The position numbers and the translations under genes were made by a program. From contig JBIRBM010000027.1 of the NCBI GenBank assembly GCA_044326545.1, forward strand, positions 1 through 27,575: 27,575 nt of DNA. The letters are read 5' to 3'. This document shows positions 7,156 through 15,023 of the stretch, piece after piece. Below the pieces are notes generated by a model. That model did not search any database. It was not told the DNA's origin and saw only the letters and a list, made by a program, of their open reading frames with translations. Positions within the stretch are counted from its first letter, which is position 1. Every line of letters starts with the position of its first letter. Source of the DNA: JANWJE01 sp044326545 (lineage in GTDB: Bacteria > Chlamydiota > Chlamydiia > Chlamydiales > Parachlamydiaceae).

Positions 7156-7770
7156 TTACGACAGGGTCTTAGATTCATTTTGAATCATCGTCGAAGGGCC
7201 ATGTCCGGGAAATACGCGAGTTTGACCTGGCAGTTCAGCTAATTTCTTCAAAGAAGAGGCCATCTTTGATGGTTCACTTGTTGGAAAAGAGAGATTGCCA
7301 ATCGCTCCTTTAAATAAAGTATCTCCAGAAAAAAGAACTTGCTGGTCGGGCTCAAATAAGCAGATAGACCCCGGAGAGTGGCCTGGTGTGTGCAAAACAT
7401 GAAACACCAAATTCCCTATGCATACTTTCATTCCTTCTTCTAAAAATCCATCGGGCTGAACAGGCTCAATCTCTAACCAGCAGGGCAGACCGTCAGCTCC
7501 TGGCTGTTGAAGATTGGGAGCATCCATTAAATGAATTTCAACAGGAATCTGGTATCTTTGCTTAAATAGACAGACATCGGCAATATGATCCCAATGAGAA
7601 TGAGTCAATAAAATCTTTTGAGGTTTTAGACGCTGTTGGGAGATAAAAGATTCAATTTTTAAGTAAGAACTAGGGGCAGGGTCAATGATTGCCGCTGCTT
7701 GCGTATTAAGGCAAGCTACGACATACGCATTTGTAGAATAAGGACCTGAAGGAAAAGCTTGAATAAACAT
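7156..7770 (-). CDS. Metallo-beta-lactamase-fold hydrolase (glyoxalase II-like)
   Basis: It has the full metal-binding set: THSHWDH with H57, H59, D61 and H62, then H131 in TPGHSPGS, D150 in FSGDTLF, and H190 in FPGHG. This predicts a binuclear Zn/Fe hydrolase; close families include hydroxyacylglutathione hydrolases and YcbL-type enzymes, but the substrate is not determined. It is short (204 residues), lacking the C-terminal substrate domain of classical glyoxalase II. The start is ATG at 7770 because the product then opens MFIQAFPSGPYSTNAY, the usual family beginning. This ATG follows immediately after the last base of the tRNA-Arg gene, with no ribosome-binding site between. A GTG at 7794 in frame lies inside the tRNA and is unlikely. 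Confidence 0.9.
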   Translation of the reverse strand: MFIQAFPSGPYSTNAYVVACLNTQAAAIIDPAPSSYLKIESFISQQRLKPQKILLTHSHWDHIADVCLFKQRYQIPVEIHLMDAPNLQQPGADGLPCWLEIEPVQPDGFLEEGMKVCIGNLVFHVLHTPGHSPGSICLFEPDQQVLFSGDTLFKGAIGNLSFPTSEPSKMASSLKKLAELPGQTRVFPGHGPSTMIQNESKTLS

Positions 7771-7844
7771 TGCACCGGAGAGGATTTGAACCACTAACCG
7801 CCCGGTTCGTAGCCGGGTACTCTATCCGATTGAGCTACCGGTGC
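7771..7844 (-). tRNA. tRNA-Arg (anticodon ACG)
   Basis: On the minus strand the 74-nt gene folds as a cloverleaf. The acceptor GCACCGG pairs with CCGGTGC; the D arm is TAGCTCAATCGGATAGAGTA; the anticodon stem-loop is CCCGG-CTACGAA-CCGGG with ACG as bases 34-36; the T arm contains GGTTCAAATCC. The discriminator base is A. CCA is not encoded: the next three bases are the ATG of the hydrolase gene. Wobble position A34 would be expected to be deaminated to inosine. Confidence 0.97.
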
Positions 7845-7911
7845 AGAGAGAATCATTGTATAGATATTGAATATTTGGCACAAGCTTTTTGTTGCTTCAT
7901 TTCATAACTCA

Positions 7912-7974
7912 CTCACCTTACGCAACGAGAGCTTTGACTTCAGGGTAAATAGCGCTCCTGGTGCGTAAGGTGAG
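7912..7974 (-). repeat. Family-A palindromic repeat (63 bp)
   Basis: Its ends, CTCACCTTACGCA and TGCGTAAGGTGAG, are perfect inverted repeats. The minus-strand interior (CCAGGAGCGCTATTT...CTGAAGTCAAAGCTCTCG) matches the plus-strand copy at 21366. It lies between the 3' end of the methyltransferase gene (stop at 7978) and the tRNA gene. Confidence 0.85.
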
Positions 7975-7977
7975 TTG

Positions 7978-8610
7978 TCAAGCAAAACACGCATTCTTGT
8001 GCATGGACATATGATAGATATTACAAGGAGGAAAATTGCCTAAAATCTGTTTTTTTTCAATCAAACACCGTTTTTGCAAATCAAGAAGGAAACCTTTTCT
8101 TTTATGGATAATATCCCTTTTTTCCCCTTTAGAGAAGGCTAAATGAATATCCTGCAATCCGATGTATTCAACATAAGAAAGAATACCTGTAGGATTTAAA
8201 AGTTCTGTATAATGGCTAAAAATTTCTTTTACGAACAGAGGATCAAAACTATTAAAAGGAAGTGTTGAGATAATAAAATCATACGGTTTTCCTGGCTTCC
8301 AATCAATGACGGAAAGACAGTGAATCGAGACGTTAGCACTTTGATTAAAACGCTTTTCAAGAACACGGCAATACTCAGAATTAATTTCAATAATATCTAA
8401 GTGATCTTTTGGTGATAATAATTCTTTAATGGACTGGGTGACATTTCCTATCCCCGCTCCAACCTCAAGAATGCGAACACCATTTAATTGTTCTCTTTTG
8501 CTTAACGGTTTAACAATTTGGTCAATCACACCTTGTGAAAGAGGCGCGGCAGCTCCTACTGCTTTAGGATTCTTTAAAAAATGAGAAAAAAATAAAAAAT
8601 ATGGATTCAT
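7978..8610 (-). CDS. Class I SAM-dependent methyltransferase (phospholipid N-methyltransferase-like)
   Basis: Motif I is RILEVGAGIGNVT (46-58), the SAM-binding glycine loop; an acidic residue ends strand 2 (LDIIEIN), and ISTLPFN is at the motif IV position. The N-terminal FFSHFLKNPKAVGAAAPLSQ resembles the start of bacterial phosphatidylethanolamine N-methyltransferases of the PmtA type, where this stretch contacts membrane. The same fold occurs in KsgA-like RNA dimethylases, but the NLPY motif is changed to TLPF and no RNA-binding domain is present. Length (210) fits a PmtA-like enzyme. The substrate is therefore a guess. The stop codon is only 3 bases from the family-A repeat at 7912-7974. 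Confidence 0.7.
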   Translation of the reverse strand: MNPYFLFFSHFLKNPKAVGAAAPLSQGVIDQIVKPLSKREQLNGVRILEVGAGIGNVTQSIKELLSPKDHLDIIEINSEYCRVLEKRFNQSANVSIHCLSVIDWKPGKPYDFIISTLPFNSFDPLFVKEIFSHYTELLNPTGILSYVEYIGLQDIHLAFSKGEKRDIIHKRKGFLLDLQKRCLIEKKQILGNFPPCNIYHMSMHKNACFA

Positions 8611-8729
8611 AAATAACCACCAATGGTAGGGATGCGTAATATTAATTCTCTATCATAAATAGCATAAATTTCGATTTACCTCTAGACATCTTGTATCATG
8701 ACCTCTGGATTAAGAGGTTGAACAGATGT

Positions 8730-10502
8730 TTAAAACTTGAATGCAAATTCTTTTAAAAACTGATCACCTAAGCGCCTGACTAACTCTTGATATGTACCAG
8801 AATCTAACTGGTGATCAAAAGGAAAGATCGCACTCAAAAACAAACGTCCATGCACAATAATATTCGAATGAGGATCGAAAAAGTTGCGAAGACGGCCTAA
8901 GGGTTCAATAATAAAACTGCTCACTCCATCATTTGCACTAATATGATTGACAACGCTTTGAAATCCTTCATTACGAACCATTGTGGCAGATCCTATTGTC
9001 ACCACCCGAATCATTTTTTGCTCTGCAGGGGTTAAGAACTCTCGGGCGCGGTCCGTCTCTGTTCCACCTAAACTATGTGCATAATGGATAATGACTCCTC
9101 CTCCTTCAACTCCTCCCATCTCTGCGATAAGCTCTTTCCATAATTGGGCTAGGAGGCTCGCATGGAAAGAACGAAAACCTAATCCAAACCCTGTTTTAAT
9201 CAGAATTGCACGTGAGATATCCCAAGTCCATCCTTCAGTTGGCCGGAACACGTGATGAACTTTCACTCCTCCGTGTGATGAAGAAATGGATTCTAAACTC
9301 TCTTCAAGAATAGCGCGGGTATTAAGAATGCCATTAATAAATGTGACCCGTACTTTATCATTGATTTCATGTGAACCATAAGCATCAACATGTGTTTCTT
9401 CGTATTGAGGACCAGTTAACAAATATAAACGTCCGCCAATTAAATTTTTGAGCATTTTTTCCAACATTTCACCATAAGGAGCCGGCAATTTTAACTCGGC
9501 ATTCAACTTCATTTTTGTTTGATGAACTGATAATTGAAGAGATTGAAGGGATGAGAAAAATAAATGACTGGCTTTTTCCCATATTTGACTCATTGGCGCC
9601 ATTTCAACTAAAGGGGGGATAGATCCGATTTCATTCAACTCCACATCTGTCAGTTGGTCATTGCGCGATATTAAATCTCCCCCCTCATCATCATCACATC
9701 CGACCTCATGACCAGCTCTTTTCTCGATGATTTGTCCTGTTTCAATATCGATTAACTCACTCTCTATGATCCCTTCTTTATTCTCTGCCATGACTTTTTC
9801 GAGGCGCCCCTCTTCATCGTAAAGATAGGAAAGACGAAAGATCAGCTCTCCTTGAAATTCTCGACGGGTCCCAATGCATCGCTTAGCTTCATCATATTCA
9901 TAGCTTGTCGTCAAACCATTGTCTTGTTCTTCACAGATGACCAAATCGGAGTTTTCATAGGAATAACGATATCTCACAGAATAACTTTCAACCCCATTGA
10001 TTTCAGGATATCCCTCTTCATTGATTTGAAGAGAAACCTGACACTCACCCGATAAATTTCCTGCGATTCTTTCTTCACTTAACCTTCCTTCTCCATCATA
10101 ATAAAAACAATAGCAGCGTGTTTTTTCACCCTTTTCATCTTCTAATAAACGACTGGCCAGTCGTGGACATGGCGCTGTTTTTATCCAAAAAAAATGCTCT
10201 TTTTGATATAAAAATCTTTCGCCATTTCCTTCATTTCGATAATAATCAGCTAGAAACAAACACCCTTCTTCATCGTAGTAATAGCATGTCGTTTTTTCAG
10301 GATTTTCACACACTTTTGTCATTCCAGGTTCATCATAAAATTGAATATCCCCGCAATCAAGGGATGTGTCTGCCTCCTTGATGTCAATCCCATGCAAATC
10401 AAGTTTTGGAAGAGAAGAAGACGCTAAGGGCTCTTTCGCTTCACAGTTATTGAAATTACTGATCATCAAAATTATTCCTAAAAAAATGAGAAAAGTTTGC
10501 AT
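8730..10502 (-). CDS. Secreted protein with YD-like repeats and a DUF687-like serine-hydrolase-type domain
   Basis: The start is taken at ATG 10502 (MQTFLIFLGIILMISNFNNC) because this gives a clean signal peptide; an ATG at 10535 adds 11 residues. After the signal, residues ~75-265 contain repeats of the form YYDEEGCLF / YYDGEGRLS / YEYDEAKRC / YLYDEEGRLE, resembling RHS/YD beta-strand repeats. The C-terminal half (~380-580) contains VTFINGILNT, VHHVFRPTEGW and HYAHSLGGTETD, where AHSLGG (Ser477) resembles a hydrolase nucleophile elbow; this matches my memory of the chlamydial DUF687 family. A role in secretion or at the envelope is likely; enzymatic activity is unproven. At 590 residues it is monocistronic and divergent from trkA. 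Confidence 0.75.
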   Translation of the reverse strand: MQTFLIFLGIILMISNFNNCEAKEPLASSSLPKLDLHGIDIKEADTSLDCGDIQFYDEPGMTKVCENPEKTTCYYYDEEGCLFLADYYRNEGNGERFLYQKEHFFWIKTAPCPRLASRLLEDEKGEKTRCYCFYYDGEGRLSEERIAGNLSGECQVSLQINEEGYPEINGVESYSVRYRYSYENSDLVICEEQDNGLTTSYEYDEAKRCIGTRREFQGELIFRLSYLYDEEGRLEKVMAENKEGIIESELIDIETGQIIEKRAGHEVGCDDDEGGDLISRNDQLTDVELNEIGSIPPLVEMAPMSQIWEKASHLFFSSLQSLQLSVHQTKMKLNAELKLPAPYGEMLEKMLKNLIGGRLYLLTGPQYEETHVDAYGSHEINDKVRVTFINGILNTRAILEESLESISSSHGGVKVHHVFRPTEGWTWDISRAILIKTGFGLGFRSFHASLLAQLWKELIAEMGGVEGGGVIIHYAHSLGGTETDRAREFLTPAEQKMIRVVTIGSATMVRNEGFQSVVNHISANDGVSSFIIEPLGRLRNFFDPHSNIIVHGRLFLSAIFPFDHQLDSGTYQELVRRLGDQFLKEFAFKF

Positions 10503-10571
10503 GATTACCCTTTTATTAATATGATTAATAATCATTTATTAAGAGTGAATTATAAGAATATTCAATTTGTC

Positions 10572-10600
10572 TTGCAACTCTTACTCGTCTTCGATATATC
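10572..10600 (+). promoter_or_regulatory. Candidate sigma-66/sigma-70-type promoter for trkA
   Basis: TTGCAA (10572-10577) and TATATC (10595-10600) are separated by 17 bases and lie about 50 bases before the trkA start, in a 148-bp divergent intergenic region. Prediction by eye only. Confidence 0.4.
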
Positions 10601-10650
10601 GAACCAAATGCAAAAGACTGCATCGATTTTGAGAGCATAAGGATAGCGTC

Positions 10651-12003
10651 ATGAACATTGTCATTATTGGAGCAGGTGATGTCGGCCTCTACATTGCCAC
10701 TTTGCTATCCAAGCAAAAACACAACGTCACTTTGATTGATAAAGACGGGAATAAATTGAATGAAATCTCGTGGCAAATGGATGTTGCCATCCAGCAGGGA
10801 TCTGGGACTGACTGGCAGCTTCTAGATAGTTTACTAGACCTCCACCCCGATCTACTGATCGCGTTAACAAGCCAAGATGAAACGAATTTAGTCGCTTGCT
10901 CGATTGCCAAAAACTTAGGCTATCCCAAAACAATCGCACGAGTGCGAGATAACCTCTATCTGAATCGCACAAGACTCGATTTTGCCAGAATTTATCATGT
11001 CGATTCTTTCATCAGCCCAGAACTACTCGTTGCAAACGAAATGTATAAATACATCGTGAGCCCAAACTCTCTAGCCTTTGAAAACTTTGCACATGGAGAG
11101 GTGCAAATGCGCACCTTACAAATTCCGGGTCACTGGAAATTTGGACATGAAAAAATTTCTAAACTTAAACTCCCTAAAGGGATTATTCTTGGATTAATTT
11201 ACCGACAAACATCCAAAGGGGAGCGAACCCTCATTTTTCCTCACGGATCAGACGCGATTGAGCCAGGTGATGAGGTGACATTGATTGGACAACGCCACCA
11301 AATGTCTGACATTCATCGTTTTTTTGAAAATCCCTCGCAAAAAGTTGATAAAGTGAAAATTGTCGGCGGAACGCTAGTTGGAAAACATTTAGCTCATATT
11401 TTAGAAGAACAGCATATTGCAGTCTCCCTCATCGACAAACATCCTCTCGCTTGCCAGCATCTGGCCAAAACACTTCCGGGATGTTCGATTATACAGCAAG
11501 ACGGAACAGATTTAGATTTTCTTTTATCTGAAAATATTAATCCTTCTGACTACTACATCATGTGTACTTATCACGATGAAACCAACATTCTAGGGGCTTT
11601 AGTCGCCAAAGAGGCGGGTTATCAAAACATTGCAATCACATTGTCAAATAACCGATTTCTCCCCCTTATGCACCACTTAGGAATCGTTCATATCGTCTCT
11701 CCAAAATTAGCAGCGGCTAATCAAATTATCGGTTTGACAACATCAAAATCCATTACATCTTTGGTCTCTCTTTATGAGAATGAAGCGGAAATTTTAGAAA
11801 TCACAGTCTCGAGCAATTCTCAAATTATCGGCATTCCCTTATCTGAGATTGGGCCTCGACTTCCCAAAGACTTTTTAATTATGATGATCCAAAGTAGAGG
11901 CAATATTTCGATTGCCAAAGGAGATAGCGTGATTTCACCAGGAGACACTGTGATTGTCATATGCAATCCTAAGTATTTTCAAGAATTGGGAAATATTTTC
12001 TAA
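10651..12003 (+). CDS. trkA: Trk potassium-uptake regulatory protein TrkA
   Basis: TrkA is the peripheral NAD(H)/nucleotide-binding subunit that gates the TrkH potassium channel on the cytoplasmic side. The 450 residues hold two tandem RCK units. The first Rossmann fold opens MNIVIIGAGDVG with the GxGxxG at 7-12 and an acidic residue at the end of strand 2 (TLIDKD); the first TrkA-C domain spans ~135-225. The second unit begins near 234 (KVKIVGGTLVGKHLA) and ends with a TrkA-C domain to 450. This duplicated form is the classical TrkA, unlike the single-unit KtrA. trkH follows after a 164-bp palindromic repeat, so the two were probably one operon before the insertion. Confidence 0.95.
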   Translation: MNIVIIGAGDVGLYIATLLSKQKHNVTLIDKDGNKLNEISWQMDVAIQQGSGTDWQLLDSLLDLHPDLLIALTSQDETNLVACSIAKNLGYPKTIARVRDNLYLNRTRLDFARIYHVDSFISPELLVANEMYKYIVSPNSLAFENFAHGEVQMRTLQIPGHWKFGHEKISKLKLPKGIILGLIYRQTSKGERTLIFPHGSDAIEPGDEVTLIGQRHQMSDIHRFFENPSQKVDKVKIVGGTLVGKHLAHILEEQHIAVSLIDKHPLACQHLAKTLPGCSIIQQDGTDLDFLLSENINPSDYYIMCTYHDETNILGALVAKEAGYQNIAITLSNNRFLPLMHHLGIVHIVSPKLAAANQIIGLTTSKSITSLVSLYENEAEILEITVSSNSQIIGIPLSEIGPRLPKDFLIMMIQSRGNISIAKGDSVISPGDTVIVICNPKYFQELGNIF

Positions 12004-12015
12004 GAGGATGTTTTT

Positions 12016-12179
12016 AGAACCTGTCTGTCTATTTTTTTTGCTTTTAGGCTTGCGTGAAAGCTCTAGGGGATCGAAAATAGCAAGCAGGTTGATATTTTAT
12101 TATATTGAACAGCTTGCGATTTTAGATACCCTAGAGCTTTCACGCAAGCCCAAACGAAAAAAATAGGAAAACAGGTTCT
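12016..12179. repeat. Family-B palindromic MITE-like element (164 bp) between trkA and trkH
   Basis: The left half starts AGAACCTGTCTGTCTATTTT and the right half, reverse-complemented, starts AGAACCTGTTTTCCTATTTT. Both arms contain the identical GCTTGCGTGAAAGCTCTAGG. The arms run about 80 bp each and leave almost no loop, so transcripts would fold into one long hairpin. Short ORFs inside are artefacts of the palindrome. It ends one base before the trkH ATG, so the trkH ribosome site must come from the element (ACAGGTTCTT). Confidence 0.85.
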
Positions 12180-12180
12180 T

Positions 12181-13830
12181 ATGTCATATCGAGAAATTCG
12201 ACGCATCATCAGCTCATACCTCTATTTCTATGGAGCGATCCTCTCCCTTCCCTTAATATTATCCGCCTATTACCAATTTCGTATTGACAATACAACCCAC
12301 CCCCAACCCCATTCAACTTTTGCTTTTGGTTTTACAATAACAATTTGCCTAGGATTGGCTTGGCTCTTAGCCGGAAGAAGAAAAGGAAAAGAGCCCTCTA
12401 TTGTTTATCGCCAAAGAGAAGCGTTGGTTTCCGCCGTCTTGATCTGGATCATCACTCCGGCAATTGGAGCATTGCCTTTTGTCTTTTCAGGGACTTTAGA
12501 CCGCTTCGACCAAGCCTATTTCGAAGCCTCGTCAGGATTCACAACAACAGGGGCAACAGTTTTAGAAGCTAAAAAATATGACGCGCAAACAGGAGAGGAG
12601 ATCCCCATTAAGCGATCTTTTTGCGGGACGAATCTTAACACCTACACGTTTTACGGCAATATCACACCTGTTGAAGACCCCGTTACAGGCAAACGTCTTG
12701 AAGGGATTGAGGCCGTTGGACACGCCCTTCTATTCTGGCGGAGCCTGATGCAGTGGATTGGAGGGATGGGAATTATCGTCTTGTTTGTGGCTATTTTACC
12801 CGAAATTGGCGTTCAAGGAAAATTTTTATTCCAAACTGAAACTCCAGGACCAATTAAAGATGGATTTAAACCAAGAATTAAAGAAACAGCATTACAGCTT
12901 TGGGCGATTTATCTGTTTTTAACTGTTTTACAAGTGGGTTTATTATTGGTTTGCAGCCGAGAGATCACTCTGCTAGACGCCATCACCCTCTCATTTTCGA
13001 CCCTATCTACAGGGGGGTTTAGCATGCATAATGAAAATATTGCCTACTATCAAAATACACATATCGAATGGATCATTTTAATTTTTATGCTATTGGGCAG
13101 TCTTAATTTTTCACTTTATTATCATCTTCTCAAAGGAAAATTCTATCGGTTATTTAATTCTGAACTCATCGCCTATTTACTCCTCGTTGCGATACTTGGT
13201 ATTTTCGTTGTTTATCAACTCGTTGGAAGCCCCGACATTTCAATTCAAGGAGAAAACGTAGGACGTTATTCTTTTGCCAAAGCGCTCAGAATTGGTTTTT
13301 TTCAATTAGTCTCAACCCAAACATCGACCGGTTTTTTCATCGACCCTTATGACCTATGGCCATATCCAGTGCAAGTCCTCTTATTAATCGCGATGTACTT
13401 AGGAGGAATGTCTGGCTCTACAACGGGAGGCATGAAAATCATTAGGATCCAACTTCTTTTTCAACTGGCAAAATCAAAAATTGAATCTATTTTCCAGCCA
13501 AGAGTCATTAAAATGACCCACTTAGGAAATCGGGATATCAATCAAGACGCTGCTTTTTCAGTCCTTTCCTTCTTCCTGATTGTGATCACCCTCTCAGTCA
13601 TGAGCACATTTTTTTACGTTTGCGACAAAATCGACCCGGAGACAGCACTTGGGTTAACAGCCTGTATGGTCAATAATACAGGCTTAGCTTTTAAAGCTGC
13701 AGGCCCGCAAAGCACAATGGCTTTTTTGTCCCCATTTTCGCTTTATTTATCCTCTTTTTTAATGATTCTAGGACGTTTGGAATACTATGCTCTCTTAGCT
13801 GTTTTAATCCCCTCGTTTTGGAAACGCTAA
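12181..13830 (+). CDS. trkH: Potassium uptake transporter TrkH
   Basis: TrkH forms the membrane pore that TrkA regulates. It is a polytopic protein of 549 residues with the four pore-loop (P) segments of the TrkH/KtrB superfamily: SSGFTTTGAT (117-126), LSTLSTGGFSM, STQTSTGFF, and NNTGLAFKA. LLFWRSLMQWIGGMGIIVLF after the first P-loop is the conserved second inner helix start. Between them, residues ~131-174 form an extra hydrophilic loop (YDAQTGEEIPIKRSFCGTN and following) that ordinary TrkH proteins lack; it should face the periplasm. The ATG is one base after the family-B repeat, and the repeat end gives only a weak AGG at a spacing of about 6. A methyltransferase gene follows 25 bp downstream. 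Confidence 0.95.
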   Translation: MSYREIRRIISSYLYFYGAILSLPLILSAYYQFRIDNTTHPQPHSTFAFGFTITICLGLAWLLAGRRKGKEPSIVYRQREALVSAVLIWIITPAIGALPFVFSGTLDRFDQAYFEASSGFTTTGATVLEAKKYDAQTGEEIPIKRSFCGTNLNTYTFYGNITPVEDPVTGKRLEGIEAVGHALLFWRSLMQWIGGMGIIVLFVAILPEIGVQGKFLFQTETPGPIKDGFKPRIKETALQLWAIYLFLTVLQVGLLLVCSREITLLDAITLSFSTLSTGGFSMHNENIAYYQNTHIEWIILIFMLLGSLNFSLYYHLLKGKFYRLFNSELIAYLLLVAILGIFVVYQLVGSPDISIQGENVGRYSFAKALRIGFFQLVSTQTSTGFFIDPYDLWPYPVQVLLLIAMYLGGMSGSTTGGMKIIRIQLLFQLAKSKIESIFQPRVIKMTHLGNRDINQDAAFSVLSFFLIVITLSVMSTFFYVCDKIDPETALGLTACMVNNTGLAFKAAGPQSTMAFLSPFSLYLSSFLMILGRLEYYALLAVLIPSFWKR

Positions 13831-13855
13831 TACATCAACTCATACTCAGGTTTTT

Positions 13856-14662
13856 ATGACTCAGCTCTATCGGTTATCTTTAAATCCTAGCTATTCTTTT
13901 GAGCAAGCTTGGAATACTCTTGAAGAGAATGGAATTGACATTCTGTACGGCTCTCAAGAGGAGGGGAACATTGAATTGTTCGTCCACCTTCCCTCACCGG
14001 ATTGCCTCGTAGATTTTAAATGGATTATCTCTTGCGAGCCGCATACTTTACCATCCATTGACTGGGAAGCGCAATGGGCTGCTCACGGCCATCATTTTCA
14101 AGAAGGATGTGTAAACATCGACTTAGATCCTTCTAAAATATCAGGGCCAACATTGCGACTACAGCCGGGTTCCGGATTTGGCGATCTCTCTCATCCAACC
14201 ACCCGCCTGATAATGGATGGCCTAAAAGAGCATCTAACTGATCAGGTGGTCATCGACATTGGATGCGGCAGCGGCATTCTAACCCTTGCGGCGGCAGCGA
14301 TGGGTGCCCCGGCGGCTTTTGGAATTGATATTGATCCTCAAGCCATTCAACATTCCAGAGAAAATGCTTTGCTTAATCAATTGGAAATGACAGCACATTT
14401 CACCCTTCCCTCTGATTTTAAGTGGAATCGACAACCAGATCCGGTCCTTATCCTCATGAACATGATTCGAACCGAACAACTCATTGCCTGGAGTTCTCTC
14501 TCATTATTGCATGACCAACCAGGAGAGATCATCACGTCAGGTATTCGAGTCGAAGAGCGATCCCTTTATCTCAATCAAGTGTCAAATTGGAATTGGACTT
14601 TGCTCAGTGAGACAGAAGAAATGGGATGGTTAGCTTTTCATTTTGCAATGAATGTCGCATAA
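13856..14662 (+). CDS. prmA: PrmA-like methyltransferase (ribosomal protein L11 methyltransferase family)
   Basis: The central sequence LQPGSGFGDLSHPTTRLIMD corresponds to the family signature LxPGxAFGTGxHPTT; it is followed by SAM motif I VIDIGCGSGILTLAA and motif II FGIDIDPQAI. The N-terminal ~85 residues form a small substrate-binding domain like that of PrmA. Two deviations make the substrate less certain. The AFGTGTH stretch is altered to GFGDLSH, and the catalytic-region NILAxPL is LMNMIRTEQ here. The 268 residues are slightly shorter than the E. coli enzyme (about 290). It is 25 bp downstream of trkH and likely co-transcribed. It could methylate L11 or a different protein. Confidence 0.75.
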   Translation: MTQLYRLSLNPSYSFEQAWNTLEENGIDILYGSQEEGNIELFVHLPSPDCLVDFKWIISCEPHTLPSIDWEAQWAAHGHHFQEGCVNIDLDPSKISGPTLRLQPGSGFGDLSHPTTRLIMDGLKEHLTDQVVIDIGCGSGILTLAAAAMGAPAAFGIDIDPQAIQHSRENALLNQLEMTAHFTLPSDFKWNRQPDPVLILMNMIRTEQLIAWSSLSLLHDQPGEIITSGIRVEERSLYLNQVSNWNWTLLSETEEMGWLAFHFAMNVA

Positions 14663-14686
14663 ATCCACTCAGAAAAATTAAGGTCA

Positions 14687-14750
14687 CTCACCTTATCGGG
14701 CAAAAGTGCGATTTGCACTGAAGCGAAAACTCTGGCAGTTGAAAGGTGAG
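14687..14750. repeat. Family-A palindromic repeat (64 bp)
   Basis: The ends extend to TCACTCACCTT and AAGGTGAGTGA (14684-14753), a perfect 11-bp inverted repeat. The interior GATTTGCACTGAAGCGAAAA aligns with the CTATTTGGGCTGAAGCCAAA of the 21366 copy. It lies ~20 bp after the prmA stop. Confidence 0.8.
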
Positions 14751-14831
14751 TGAAGGGAAGTAAATACGTTTGAATTAAATAAAGTAGAGTGCTATGCTCT
14801 TGGTTTTCTGTTGAATAACACCCCATTTATT

Positions 14832-14992
14832 AGAGCCTGTTTTCAGATTTAAAAGACCTGTGGATCTTGTGAAAAATCTCGTCAATAGCAATCAAAGTGA
14901 AGTTCCTATTTTTAATAGAAACTCCACTCTGATTTTCTATCGGCGAAGGTTTGACACACAAAAGAGGTTACTTGCATTTGAAAACAGCCTCT
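14832..14992. repeat. Family-B palindromic MITE-like element (161 bp)
   Basis: The left end is AGAGCCTGTTTTCAGATT; the right end, on the other strand, is AGAGGCTGTTTTCAAATG. Inner arms also pair imperfectly (CAATAGCAATCAAAGTGAAG against the reverse complement of 14909-14945), so the whole segment is one diverged hairpin. Size and ends match the element at 12016. It ends ~30 bp before the ATG of the next gene. The stretch 14663-15023 holds no gene, only this element and the family-A copy. Confidence 0.75.
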
Positions 14993-15023
14993 TAGAGATC
15001 CACAAGAAGCTAAGGATTGAGTC

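Noticed and set aside
11954..12166. 70-residue plus-strand ORF between trkA and trkH
   Set aside because: It runs from the end of trkA through a palindromic repeat; the sequence is explained by the repeat and has no ribosome site.
10651..13830. TrkA-TrkH as a novel system
   Set aside because: Both proteins show the standard family motifs; only the extra TrkH loop and the intervening repeat are unusual.
13856..14662. Possibility that the PrmA-like gene is a DNA methyltransferase of a defence system
   Set aside because: The HPTT signature and the N-terminal domain match the L11 methyltransferase family, and no restriction gene is nearby.
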